DNA from: Tubulanus polymorphus
Taxonomy: Eukaryota; Nemertea; Palaeonemertea; Tubulaniformes; Tubulanidae
Reading direction: 5' to 3'
NCBI RefSeq assembly: GCF_964204645.1
Contig: NC_134028.1
Location: forward strand, 10,147,001 to 10,211,000
DNA length: 64,000 nt
In this document: one piece after another, positions 43,840 to 55,529 of the stretch
Position numbering within the stretch: position 1 is the stretch's first letter
Layout of the letters: each line of letters begins with the position of its first letter
The notes under the pieces: model-generated
What the model was told of the DNA's origin: nothing
Databases searched by the model: none
Seen by the model: the letters and a program-made list of their open reading frames with translations, nothing else
Translations under genes and position numbers: made by a program

Positions 43840-44819
43840 ATGGCAACGGTTGTCAACGAAATTATCAATGATGACGATTTTGACGATCTATTCTTTGATA
43901 GTGACGAATTGGTTCAGATCGATACGGAAATATTACGGGAATCCTCTGGATCAGGATCAACTAATTCGGCCGATTCTAGTGAGTGTTATTCCTTTTGAAT
44001 CAATGAAATATCGGAATAGTTTCCACCTAATTGCAGGCACTTTATTCTTTCCTTTTCTTTTTCATGTAGGTACTTCTCAGGCTCAGCTGACCAGAGACTG
44101 CGATCTGAACACGAGAAAACACACATACAGGTATTTTTTACATTTATTTTTATAATCAATACAATCCTTTTAGGTTATAAAATAATAAACGAATACAGAA
44201 AATAATATATAAACATAATATAAAAATCCAGATAAGTACATGTTAAAATAATAATCATTATTATTATTTTCGCAGGAACACTATATATTTGGAAAAGGCT
44301 ATGACTGAAGTGATTAACCATCGAGTATTTAAATTCAGTTCAAATGGAATGGCAGCAGTACATTATGGAAAATCGATCGATAAAATTTTGTTTTCAAATA
44401 CGTCGCCGTCCAGACTTGGAATTAATCAGTGGTTTACAAAAATTCAAGATACATTATGTTCCGCCATTCACTTAAGCACTGCGAAAGATTTGGATAAAAT
44501 GTGGGCAAAGTTTCATGTTGCGACAACTGAAATCGAACTATTATATTATACGATGGAGATATTCAGTAAATGTAAAATTGACAAAGTAAATGAAAGAGCC
44601 GTTAACATATTTTTGCAATTTACTATGAAGATCCTCTTTCAGTACATGATCGAGGACCAATTTCACCATGACCGAACAAATGGCCGAACAATCGCGAAAT
44701 TAACGATCGAGGAGGAGCAGGCGCTGCGATACACTGCAGGTTATATACCATATGCACTCGTAAAACATTATCAGAAATTCCCGAAGAATTTAACCGCCAA
44801 ATCAGGACAAATCCACTAA
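43840..44819 (+). CDS. Partner gene of the P-type transposon, three exons, function unknown
   Basis: Exons 43840-43978, 44070-44130 and 44276-44819 have GT-AG sites and consistent phase, giving about 247 aa. The N-terminus is acidic (NDDDFDDLFFDSDELV). The middle has NQWFTKIQDTLCSAI, and the C-terminal part LTIEEEQALRYTAGYIPYAL. No catalytic motif or zinc finger is seen. After the stop at 44817 an open stretch in another frame (KVSRKGEKGLRKALATLNE) runs to about 44889, so a one-base shift near 44800 may have shortened the protein. I do not recognise the family. Its place inside the TIRs suggests a role in transposition or its control. Confidence 0.65.
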
Positions 44820-45021
44820 AGTGTCACGCAAAGGTGAAAAGGGACTTCGAAAGGCGCTAGCAACTCTGAATGAAAACACCAACAGTTAAAACATGGTGAC
44901 ACTACCAATTGTATATACAAAATTGTGTGCGATATATTACAATCATACTCATGAACATGTATGTCAGTGTATAATAAATAAAAATTTACGTCTTGCAATT
45001 AATCGTCTTTTCACTTATCAC

Positions 45022-47944
45022 TCAGAACTCCACCCGTTTTCTTTTTCGAGGAATTGGTGTGTCATCAACTGCATCTATCTGTTGGTGTTCCTGCCGTTTT
45101 CCTCTAAAATTTCCTGAAGGAGAGGCTTTAGCGCACTCGCTGGCGACAAACAAAGATATTTCATTGTGTCCATATGCATGCACAGTAGGATTGTCATGAG
45201 CACCTCCACATCCCCGCTGTTTTGAAAAATTTTCTTCCAAGGGATCCTGACAGAGTTTTTCACTGAGAAAGTATTTTACTCCTGGGATTCTAAACACAAC
45301 TTTCAGCAACTCGGCGAAAGAACAAACTGAAAAATTAAAAGCTCATGAGTCATGGTATATACTTTTCGTAGATGTACATACTTTATGCACGGCTACTTAA
45401 ATAATGCGCCTTTACCGGTAATTCTCAATCCTTCGAGGGTTTCCCAGCTCATGCATTTCTGCGATCTTTCCTTTTTGTTGAGATTTTCATAATGTGCAGA
45501 TTCGCCCTGCCAATCATCAAGAAAAGGAATAAATTCCTCAGTTAGCCACTGAAATGAAAAAAATGTCAATATTAATTAAGAATTTTTATTCTCAATCCAT
45601 TACCATTTATTCAATGGAATTAACAATTTCTTACCTCAACCCTTGTATCATATGCTGTATTTCTCTAAATTTCTGTTCTTTGTTCGAGCTGCATCATTAA
45701 TGGTGGTGATGTTCAAACAGTCAAAGAATTTATTCATATTTTTAATGAAGAGTACGAGTGATTCATTTTCAGGATTATTCTGCATTTCGAGAGCCACTGC
45801 AACAGAATTACTCAAGACCTAAAAGTCAGTAAAGAGAAGCCAATTTAAATAAAACAAAGATGTAAGGACAAAAAATGAAAAGTAAAAATTTGTTTTATAC
45901 CAACCTGTACAGCAAGATTTACTCGCATTCTAGTTGCTGGTGTTAAATGGACATGTTCATGTCTTAACTTATGCAGACGCCTTAAACCTGGTGCAGCCCG
46001 ATTTAAGCCATATTCGTTCTCTACTAGTGACATAACCTGCGTCCATTTCAGTGGTTTATGCTGGTACTGAAAAATATAAAGAAATATTGCATGATACTTA
46101 ATTTACATATTTAGTGTAGAATTACTATTCATATTCATTATGTTAGTACTTACCACAAAATTGCGAGTTTTCTTTCCATATCCAGAATTTTCCAAGTTGT
46201 TCCTAGTCGTTTTCAGCAGATGAGGCACGTCACACACAAAGAAAATTTTCCTCGAAAAGTCATATTTGTTAGTGGTAAAGTAGGTCAGCTCACCATTTTT
46301 ATTTTGCCCATGTATACGGTAAAATTTCCTGTTAGGTGTTGCCCCGTCACTCACAAATGCCCTTACGTAGAATCCAATGCATTCCAATGTTTCGACTGCT
46401 TCCCAAACGCAGGGGTATAAGTTGTGCGAATTGAATCCTTGACAAGGAAAATATGCAATGGGCATCTTCAAATTACTGAACAGGCCACGGATCATGAATA
46501 CACAAACATATGTAGCTAGTTCTGGTTCTTTCTTGTTGGAAAGTGATCTTTTATAGGTCTCCATAATGTTGTTGACGGGACCCATGTCACAAAATCCTAT
46601 AAGTTCACCACTGCTTTTCGAATACACAAGATCACTTTTAACTTTCATTTCATCGAACAATAGCGCAACGTTTTTCTGAAAATCTTCGAGTTTATCAAAT
46701 CCAATATTCTGTAGTCCACGTTCAATAAGGTCAAAATTGATGCCGGGATTCGGTTTTGTGAATTTTATGTAGTCTTCTAAAGTTGATGGATGAGGTAATT
46801 TGATGAAACCGGAATTTCTGATAAAATCATAAGTCCCACGACTTTTCTTTTGTAGGGCGATACACCACTTGATTATTAATGGGTGCCATCGCATTTGTGT
46901 TGTGGGTCCTTTACACTGTTGAACTTGCTGCTTCCAGAGTAATTCTTGAACTGAGCCCGTAGGAAAATCTGACTGGAATTTGTCCTGATTTTGCTGGATG
47001 ATGTTATGAAAAAGACTGGAATGTTTTTCAGTTAATAAGACTGATTCTCTTCTGTAAAGTTTCGATATTTTCTTTTCCAGAGCAGCATTTGTACGCAGAA
47101 CTTTTTGTCGATCACTCTGTGTATTTCGCAAACGTTTTATAGCTTCACTATGTGTCAAATAATCCAATCTAGTTGTACTTGACACATCAGTTCTTGAATT
47201 ATTGGTTACGTGACGTTTCCTCATCACGAGCAAAGATTTTCGGAAATCTTTACATGCTGCACACTGTTGATTAATTTCTAAATCTGATGAAGCAAGAATG
47301 CAATGCAAGTGACTAACAGTCCTATCATACATTTCACCACGCCACTGGACACATCTTGAAATATCTTGAGCAATAATTGCTCCGGCCTGATCATAAAACT
47401 GTGTTTTTCCATCCTTGCAGCGTTTTTCACAAACATCTTTAAAATCGGGATTACCGGGGCAGGTTCCTGCAGTGAGCAAAAACACAAACTTCTCATCCAC
47501 ACTACCATTAATGCATGATGTAACCTCAATATTTGAAATGAATAAACGCAACGTCTGATCAGCCTCTAAAATTGCTTGCCGCAGTATGCCTTTATCGGAA
47601 AAAGCGTACGTATTCACAGGGCTGTTCGGAGAGCTGATGTTCTTAAAATTTGTCTTCTGTGCTGCTGCATCACATAGTTTACGCAGGGGTGAGTCACAAC
47701 ATAAATCGAATGTCCATTGTTTTAATTTGATAGTCACAGGGACAGTTTTTTTAACGTTTTTGTTCTTACGCCATTTTTGTAATTTTACACGACACATATT
47801 GCAGATATATATCGGGTACTGTTCAGTATCATCATCAAAATCAATGTTGAACAACTCCTTCACATGGCTTTGGAAATTATTTTTATCGATAGGACGACGA
47901 TCCGGAGGTTTCGCATTTTTTCCACACAATCGACAAAGATCCAT
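45022..47944 (-). pseudogene. P-element/THAP9-type transposase, multi-exon, one frameshift
   Basis: Exons: 46154-47944, 45905-46066, about 45640-45818, about 45390-45550, and 45022-45326. The start is the ATG in MDLCRLCGK at 47942-47944, two bases after an acceptor. The N-terminus is a zinc-binding region (CRLC...CNMC), not a standard THAP. Then follow a coiled segment, the Tnp_P_element core (MRWHPLIIKWCIALQKKS, LLFDEMKVKSDLVY, SDGATPNRKFYR, CDVPHLLKTTRNN) and a C-terminal block (CQDPLEENFSKQRGCGG...DNP) typical of P/THAP9 transposases. In the third exon one base seems to be missing near 45690, giving an early stop. Other exons are open. Confidence 0.82.
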
Positions 47945-48786
47945 GCCTAAAAACAAGAAAAGGTTAATTAAATGAGATTGCTGATGCTATTTAGGCAACT
48001 TGGTTTATATGGGGGACAATAATTTGTAGGCCTAATGTAAACGTTATTATGTAGTAAATACACATTTTAAAGATCATACTTCGTGTATATGTTTGTGTCG
48101 TAACATAGCAACATGACGTCAGAAACGAAAGCTGCGCGAGTCTGGGCCGAAATATTTGACATCTTCAAGGCCCAAATAACGCTAAACCCGGAATCGGAAC
48201 GAACTGGCAAAAACATATGTTTAACACATAAAAACAGACTTTAATCACAATATAAATACTTATTGTTCCGATACCGGGTTTCGGAGATATAGAAGAATAA
48301 AAATACATACCTTTTTGGACAAATTTTACGAGAAATTGGTGAATTTCAACCGATTTTCTAAAGAAAAATATGTGCATACACAGCCACTTCCACGTTGTTC
48401 AATGAACTGCAGTGCGCATGCGTAGTATCGATCGCAGAACATTTATCGGGCTAAAACTATTGCGGGTTGTTCTGCGACCGAATCAAAGTTGATGTTGACT
48501 GGTGTTCAGCTGGTAACACACACTCGATAAGCGTAGCTTACTGCTGTTGCGGTAACCTTTGATGTACGGGCTGAATTGAATAGCCTACATCCGGCAATTA
48601 AAAGCGTCCGTATTCCATCTCATCACACTTCCCTGGTTCTAGTAAGCTAATTTAGTAAGTTAGTGGACTTTACAGCCGAGGCTACGGCTCTCCGTCACCA
48701 CCACGTGGATGACCGGGTCCCTCGCTTGAAACACGGACGTGACAACGAGTAAATGCAAAATCATACAAAAGCCATTTATAAACACG

Positions 48787-48876
48787 ATACGTTTTTTGTC
48801 AATATTTAATGTGTAAATTGGATATCGAAGTGACACGTTTTTTGTCAATATTTAATGTGTAAATTGGATATCGAAG
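48787..48876. repeat. Short tandem duplication (~45 bp x 2)
   Basis: ACGTTTTTTGTCAATATTTA and what follows, to ATATCGAAGT, occurs twice head to tail. Confidence 0.85.
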
Positions 48877-49597
48877 TTCTGATGGCAATGTTGATATCTG
48901 TAAATTTAGGAAATGTGGAATGTGACTGCCTGTCAGCATATTTTGACAGTTGAGCGCCATCTATCGAACATAAATTGAAGCCAAATTTTACTGCCAATTT
49001 TGCCAATCATTGTATTGTTAGCATGTCTAATTAGTAGTCTGTTGAATTTTAATAATTTTTTATAATGTCTGAGTAGCAAGCCTGTGTCAAGCTCTTTTGA
49101 GGGGCAATTCTATTGCAAGAAAAAGGGCACTGTTTCACTGTAAAATGGGGCACTTTCTTGTTGAAAAAGCCTGGGCAGATCTTAAATAACAAGTGCCCGG
49201 GTACCTGAAAAATCATTTGAGAATGGATTACTTTTCATTTTCTAAAAAATGAAAATTTTTTCCAATTTTCGAAAAATCTTGACCCAAATCTTTAGGCACT
49301 GACTTTTTTGAAAGGGACTTTTCAGGGGGTTCGTTTGCTACCCCCGAACCCCTCTTCGGTATGGGCCGGAGTAGGCCAATCTGATTCCACAGGCATAAAA
49401 ATTGGCCTAAAGTGTTATTTCATTTCGTGTCACATCGATTTTTTGAAATATTTTGCATAAATCTTTTGAACAAATTGGTCTTAACAAATATCTCATGGGT
49501 GGATATAGCAACACTTTAAACCGCTGGCAGAGGATATGCGCATGTAGCCTCTTTACAAGTCGAGACCTCTGATCGCTCATTTTAACTTGTTTTTTAG
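48877..49597. other. Non-coding, nothing recognised
   Basis: Between the P-type transposon and the first visible exon of the SAM-domain gene. Upstream exons or the promoter of that gene should be here but are not identified. Confidence 0.4.
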
Positions 49598-52140
49598 ATA
49601 ATTCTATAGACCAGGAGGCATTTCTTCTGCTGGACGAAGAAGCACTTAAAGAATTGATACCCAAAATAGGCCTGCGCATTAAGATAAGGAAAAGGATGCA
49701 AGAATTGGAGGGACACATCCTCAATGCCTCCAGTGACAAGGTATGTGCTGTTTTCCAACACACTGCATGTACAGGGTGTCCTGTAAGTAACGCAACTTTT
49801 TACCCTACTTGGGACTTAAGTCCCAGTGGGCTATTGCGTTCACTTTTCGTCTGTCCGTCCGTCAATAATTTATATCCAGTTTCAGGGTTCAGTTCCACAA
49901 ATATATGTTTATATCACAGTCAAATTTTTGTTCTATTATCATTATGTAGGCCTCTTCAGACAATCCAATCAAAAGAGGCATCTTTACTTTACTTTACAGT
50001 ACCTTTACTTTGCATATTTACAGTGTACTAGACAGCCTCAAGCATCAACATCTGAGTGTACCAGACAGCCTCAAGCATCAACATCTCAGGGTTAGTTTTT
50101 GTAGTAAATCTGTACTAAAGATTCTGTAGTGACGCGCAAAAGTTGGTATGAACCTAGTGTAGCAGACTTTTAGCAAATTCAGTTTAAATTCAGAAAAAAA
50201 AAAACATGACTAATGTATCATCAGTTGAATAAGACAATAAGTTGTGTTGGGCTGTTATATTTCAGGTTTTAATCAACAGACATCTGTGGCAGAGGCACTT
50301 GCAGCCATAAGGACAAAACGGCTTGAAGTATGCGCACTACTGCTATACATATTCCTACAATCTCATTTTGTCCTAATTCAAAATTTTTCCATTTTTGCAG
50401 GGCAAGACAACAGAAAATATGCCATCCAAAAAAAAGATGAAAAAACCTGAATTGAAAATAACAGCTGGATGGTTAAGATGGAAAAATGATCGTTACGTCC
50501 AAGTTAGAAGTGCAAATGGTGGTGGAACGCGCAAGATAGATATGCCACGCAACAGCAATTACAATGATATCCTGAAGAAATTGCGAGAGATTTATGACAT
50601 AAAAACGTCGATTGAAAATTGTGTACTTCTAAGTTTTTGTGAGGAAGAAGTGGATGAAAGCATCACATTAGAAAGCTACAAAGACTCACTCAGTAAAATT
50701 GGGAAGCCTCTGTGCTCTCTCTATATAGGGAGGTAAGCAGTCAATGAGATACAATTGGAAATGTGAATACTTGTACAGATGTTATTGACTTCTTTAAATG
50801 TACACTGTACTTACTAAATGACACCAAAGTGATTAGCACCGATTTTACATTTGAAGACAGAAGTACTGTAGTTTCTTTCAACGTCTTTAAATTTGTCAAT
50901 TTATTTCAAATTTTCTGCAATATTACTGAAGTTTAAGATTGAAAAAGGTCAGCATCTATGGCGTGTGGAATTTCACGTTTCGTCTAACAAGATAAGTCTG
51001 TACACTTTACAATTTAAGTAATGATGAGGCAGGTGAAGATGAGACTGGTAATAAGGAGGCAGATGATGAAGATGTTGCTGGTTATAAAGAGGGAAGTGAA
51101 GATGAGGCTGTTAATGAGGAGGTGGGCAAAGAGAAAGATGTGAAAGTGGCTATTGAGAAAAAAACTGACAGGTAAGGCCACACAAAGAAATACCCTAGTT
51201 TCTCATCAGATTTTTTTCTGAAAAGTGACGAGGGCGGGCAAATTCTATTTTTATTGCTTCTTTCAATTAAAAAGCTCAACCTGAGTACTTAGGAACAGAC
51301 GCGGGAGGGAAGTTTTTTTTACTCATGCTAAACAAATACCAGTAATGCAAGTAAAACATATGCAAAAAACTTTATTTAGAATTAAGTAGCTCCTCAATAC
51401 CTACACAATCAAACTATATCGACTCATTTAATCGTTAAAAAAGGCGATTGATGCTTTGCCGATGCGGGCGAGCGCATTTAGGGACTTCATGACAGGGGCT
51501 TTATTTGACTTTCTTGAAAAACTAGGGTATTTCTTTGCCTAATATATTGACGCTAACACAGATGTAATTGTTTTCTATAGATTTGGAATAGAATCTTGAT
51601 AAACTTCTAAGCACTAGAAGCAACACTTCAGTTGTTCCTGGGATGTCGTTATGAACAATTTTACCCTTTTGCAATTTCAGTACTGTAGGTGTGCAAAATC
51701 AGTTCACTTATCAATTAGGAACCTTAGATGATGTTAAAGCATATCTGGCTGACAAGCTCGAAAAAGATAATGCGGATAAGTTTGATGAAGAAATGGGCTT
51801 CGAGTTACTCAACTACGACCGTGAACAATTTGTGCCTGTTTTCGTGGCTCCCCACGTCAAACTCTACATTGAACTGAACAACGTATCAGCCGAAATACGC
51901 GAGACGGGATGGGGAGATTTTGCACTGTTGACGCATCATCAAATGTCAGCCCTAAAAGCGATGAAGCCTGAATATAACTTGACGCATTTAGTGATCGTTT
52001 CACCACCACTTTTACACTATTTTGTCCACTTACGACATTTTTCTGAGGGTGGGGCAAAGATACTTACTCAAAATGTGTGGGAGCTATCACCCAAAACAAA
52101 AATTGAATATGAGGCATGGGTGAGAGATATGATGGAGTAA
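49598..52140 (+). CDS. SAM-domain protein, probably the second gene of an IS3EU-like transposon; six visible exons
   Basis: Exons 49598-49740, 50024-50090, 50266-50327, 50401-50732, 51019-51171 and 51681-52140 all have GT-AG sites and matching phase, without a break. The first visible exon encodes the end of a SAM domain (FLLLDEEALKELIPKIGLRI). The fourth encodes a compact domain with WLRWKNDRYVQVRSANGGGT, a pattern I recall from TE-linked SAM proteins of fish. The fifth is an acidic Glu/Asp linker. The last contains a 130-residue domain ending WVRDMME. It converges with the integrase-core gene at 52982. Exons before 49598 must exist. A host gene is the alternative. Confidence 0.6.
50024..50090 (+). 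repeat. Duplicated 30-33 bp unit inside a coding exon
   Basis: CTRQPQASTS is encoded twice in a row within exon 2 of the SAM-domain gene. Confidence 0.9.
51185..51537. mobile_element. MITE inside the last intron of the SAM-domain gene
   Basis: Inverted ends CAAAGAAATACCCTAGTTT at 51185-51203 and its complement ending at 51537 enclose 310 bp without an ORF. The splice donor lies 13 bp to the left. No target duplication is clear. Confidence 0.75.
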
Positions 52141-52300
52141 TTTGATACAGACAAGTGTTAATTTGATACATACAAGTGTTATGAGATATGATAGAATATT
52201 TTTTATTTTAAGAAGAGTATTATGAGATATGATAAGAGTAATTTGATACATACAAGTGTTATGATAGAATATTTTTTATATTAATAAGAGTATTATGAGG
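52141..52300. repeat. Imperfect direct repeats in the 3' region of the SAM-domain gene
   Basis: TTTGATACATACAAGTGTTA and GATAGAATATTTTTTAT recur two to three times each. Confidence 0.7.
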
Positions 52301-52981
52301 TTTTACAGATTTTATGCATTCATCCATTTTTTCATATTTAATACAGTAGGCTCCTCTCAACTCAAATTCGATTAAGTCGAAAATCCGTTCAACTCAGCAC
52401 AATATGTAGAATTTGTTTTCCGCCTCTACCATACCGATACATTTAATTTCATACGTTATAACCATACAATTAATACATTGGTTTGGTTTATTGAGGTTTA
52501 ATTTCTTAATAATTTTGTCAATAACCCCAACGAATTTGAGTTGAGCATAGTCTACTGTACATGTTTACGTGAAAAGTTATTCACATTTGAGTGATTTTAT
52601 AGATTTATTTTCAATTATCAATACAGTACATTTTTTGCTGTGTACACATTTTATGCTTTTATCCATTTTATTAAGGAAGATTAAAGAAGTGTTAAATATG
52701 CTTCTGAAGGTAATTGGTAGCATACATGGAAAGAAATTTATATTTTATCATGTATTATGGAAGAGTTACTCACTCTCATTTTTAGATATAAAATAAATAT
52801 ACATGTACATGTTATTTTCTGAAGATTAAGTTAATATCTGAGGCATAAAGGTAGTTGCTGGCTTCATTCATCCTATTTCTGCAGTTGGAATTAAGAGAAA
52901 CAAGTAACCGTTTCAGTGTGACTGCATTCATGAGACTCTCCTCTCAAATACAATCTTCAGTTTTATTTTCATTGTCCAGTT
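52301..52981. other. Intergenic between convergent genes
   Basis: AT-rich sequence separating the 3' ends of the SAM-domain and integrase-core genes. No further gene or paired repeat was recognised. Confidence 0.5.
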
Positions 52982-54170
52982 TTACATTATTCGACGTATA
53001 TCACCATACAGATCCAATGCTTCCATAAAGGTTTGTGGCATGTCCCATCCATTTTGAAGCATGCAAGTCAAAAATACTTCAGCCGTATCATCACTGCACC
53101 CAAATTCATTGAGTTCATTGTGAGAGAACATATCTTGCAATTGGTTTAAAATTGGTCTATTAAGTGCGCACTTCTTCTCCTGTCCTCCATACACTTGAGG
53201 AGCACTATATAGAATTTCTGGTATTCCTCGTTCACAATTAATATCCTTCATTTTTCGAACACGATGAGAGTTCCATCGGAGTAGTACATTTTCAAGTTCG
53301 CGCCGGATAATTTTAGTGAAACATAACTGGAGCAAATCGTACTCATTTAAATTGTTGGGGTCATACACTTGAGCCATAATCATGTCCTTAAACAGATTCA
53401 TCCAGAACTGAGTGAAATTCTGGCGCAAAAATCCCCACCATCTCTCTATTCGCTGGTTGTGGACAGATTTACAGATCAGATATGGATGATCTGCATGTTC
53501 ATCATTGTGAAGTGATCGCAGTAATGTGCGAGTGTCAAGTATTGTCAAATTTTCACAACCTGGGTCAACTCGTACAAAAGCAGGCACACCATCCAATTGA
53601 TCCACATAATTCAGATATGAGTTAACAATTGTATCACCATGTCGATTGGTATTTCCGACTGTTAGCCATAGCATTTTCCTACTGAAACCATCAATAGCCC
53701 CATGGATAAAAAATCCATATGGTGCCAATTTGTCGTTTTGGTCAATATGCACCAAGTAGTTAGGACCAGGAGTTCGGTATGTCCTCCGCCGTAATCTATT
53801 CTTTATTCTAGACTCCATGACTTCTCTTTGTATGATGTTCAATATATCGAGCACAGTTAGCCTGAAAGATAGTAAAAAACATGATTACATTACATTCATT
53901 ATACATGTAGCTATATCGCTTGGAAGTTGCACTAATTTGAGATTTATCATAGAGCCGTTGAGTGATCATGAAAGGAGCACTTTGCACACCAACCTTTTGA
54001 CAAGCAAATGGTGTTCATTTCTAAGTGCATTCCAAATGAAACGATAACCCATTCTTCTTCCAGCATGTAAAAGTTCATGTCTAATGGCATTTTCGATATC
54101 TATGATAGAGCTTTCATGGCACTTCCTTTTCAAACCTAGTTCTTTCATGCGGCGCTGGATCTGCCTTGTT
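52982..54170 (-). CDS. Integrase-core (DDE, rve-like) transposase, probably IS3EU superfamily; two visible exons
   Basis: Exons 53994-54170 and 52982-53861 join in phase. The first exon has a helix-turn-helix-like region (RRMGYRFIWNALRNEHHLLV). The second has the catalytic core: HIDQNDKLAPYGFFIHGAIDG (first aspartate), VRVDPGCEN (second) and NQRIERWWGFLR with the glutamate. This integrase core, with an aromatic-rich WW motif after the glutamate, is what I know from IS3EU-type eukaryotic transposons. The 290-codon exon is intact. Upstream exons are not seen, although the acceptor at 54171 shows there should be at least one. It converges with the SAM-domain gene. Confidence 0.7.
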
Positions 54171-54981
54171 CTGAAAAGAGAAAATAAAATTATTCAAATT
54201 ATTCTTAAAGAGATTAAAGGATGCAACATACGTAGGCCTATGTGACATAGGCGGGGACGAGTGTGGGGTCCAAAATCGCCCATTCGTCCAAACATCAAAG
54301 CCTCTCTTTTGGGTGGGTGTGAAATCAGAGAGGGTGGAACTCGTCGGTGGCAAATGCGCGTGCCATAGGTGCGAAGCCCCTTCAGTGGGGTTTGGGGGCC
54401 TCCCCCAAGAGAACTTTGAAAATAGAAACGTTCTAGATGCATTTTCGGTCAAATTCTAGTGAATATTTCATATAAAAATGTCACTGAAAAGGTATTTAAT
54501 CCTCAAAACGTTCAGAATAAGTTTTTATTGGGTCTATTAATCCAACAATATATACTGGTCTTACCCTTCGTTTATGGAGACTGGCAAATTGATATCAATC
54601 TAGGCCTATATCTATATAATAGTTTTATGAATGTGAGCAAGTGCGAAAGGAGAGTGACGTGAAATCGAGCCAAAAAAATTTTCTTTAACAATAATGGAAC
54701 TTGTCTTGAGATCTTTTTTTTTGGGGGGGGGGGCGTATGGGCCTCTGGATCAAGGGTAAGGAAGGAAAGGATCAAACTTCAAAGAAAGGCCTTCATCAAC
54801 TGAGTGCAGTTATTATTAGTAATACACGGTTTTTCAATTGTAAAAACTACTAACGATCGAATAATATTGTGTTTAGCCATCATCATTATCTTGATTTCCA
54901 ATATTTGATAACCTTGGTGGAAGTATATTTCTATAAGATAGTCGTAATACATGGTTTCGCCGTTTGCTCGCGGCTGACAGT
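54171..54981. other. No gene recognised
   Basis: A missing 5' exon of the integrase-core gene may lie here. The sequence contains a G-run (54721-54735) and no paired repeats that would mark a transposon end. Confidence 0.4.
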
Positions 54982-55117
54982 ACAGAGGTCACTAGCGGAC
55001 GGACACGCGTATTGAAAATAAATCGTATCTCTTATGTTACTATGTTGTATCTCGTATGTTGTATCTCGTATGTTGTATCTCGTATCTTATATCTCGTATG
55101 TCGTCTGAGGTCTTCCA
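54982..55117. repeat. Solo end of the TA-flanked MITE family
   Basis: Shares the inner block GCGGACGGACAC and the terminal GTCGTCTGAGGTCTTCCA with 42960-43097, followed by TA. The opposite end was not found nearby. Confidence 0.75.
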
Positions 55118-55221
55118 TAGTTAAGTGTCTCACACTAACCTTCGAAGACTCCGACGAGTTGCCCCATCCCCCATTCCTGTAACTTCTCCACGACAAATGA
55201 CATCTTGTGACCAAAAATGGC

Positions 55222-55314
55222 GCCCTACTAATATTCGTATGTCGCATATCATATGTTGTATCTCGTATGTTGTATCTCGTATCTTATATCTCGTATGTCG
55301 TCTGAGGTCTTCCA
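55222..55314. repeat. Second solo end of the same MITE family
   Basis: Same orientation as the copy 200 bp to its left, ending GTCGTCTGAGGTCTTCCA and followed by TA. The spacing suggests a tandem or partial duplication. Confidence 0.75.
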
Positions 55315-55529
55315 TAATTCCAGCCTTTCTGTATAGTATAGCTAAATGACCGGCGCGCGTTGCATCATGGGTAAATTTATTATAAAACATGGCGGATCTA
55401 TTAAAGTTGGATTAACGTATCGCTGGTAAATTATCAAATATTTATCCATTATCAAAGCCCATATTCAAGTGCCTGTGCTTTACCTCCGCTTAAGGAGGGT
55501 TCACAGGTCTTAAGCAAATCTACGCAAAC

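Larger units (their letters stand above)
43125..48635. mobile_element. P-element-type transposon, complete ends, 5.5 kb
   Basis: Perfect 33-bp inverted ends (CAGGGAAGTGTGATGAGA..., 43125-43157 and 48603-48635) are flanked by the duplication GTTCTAG (43118-43124 and 48636-48642). Inside are a P-type transposase on the minus strand and a three-exon gene on the plus strand, convergent. The duplication is 7 bp; classic P elements make 8 bp. Confidence 0.9.

Noticed and set aside
54114-54452. 112-codon and 82-codon minus-strand frames upstream of the integrase-core gene
   Set aside because: They overlap in different frames, have low-complexity proline and glycine composition, and do not join in phase to the exon at 54170.
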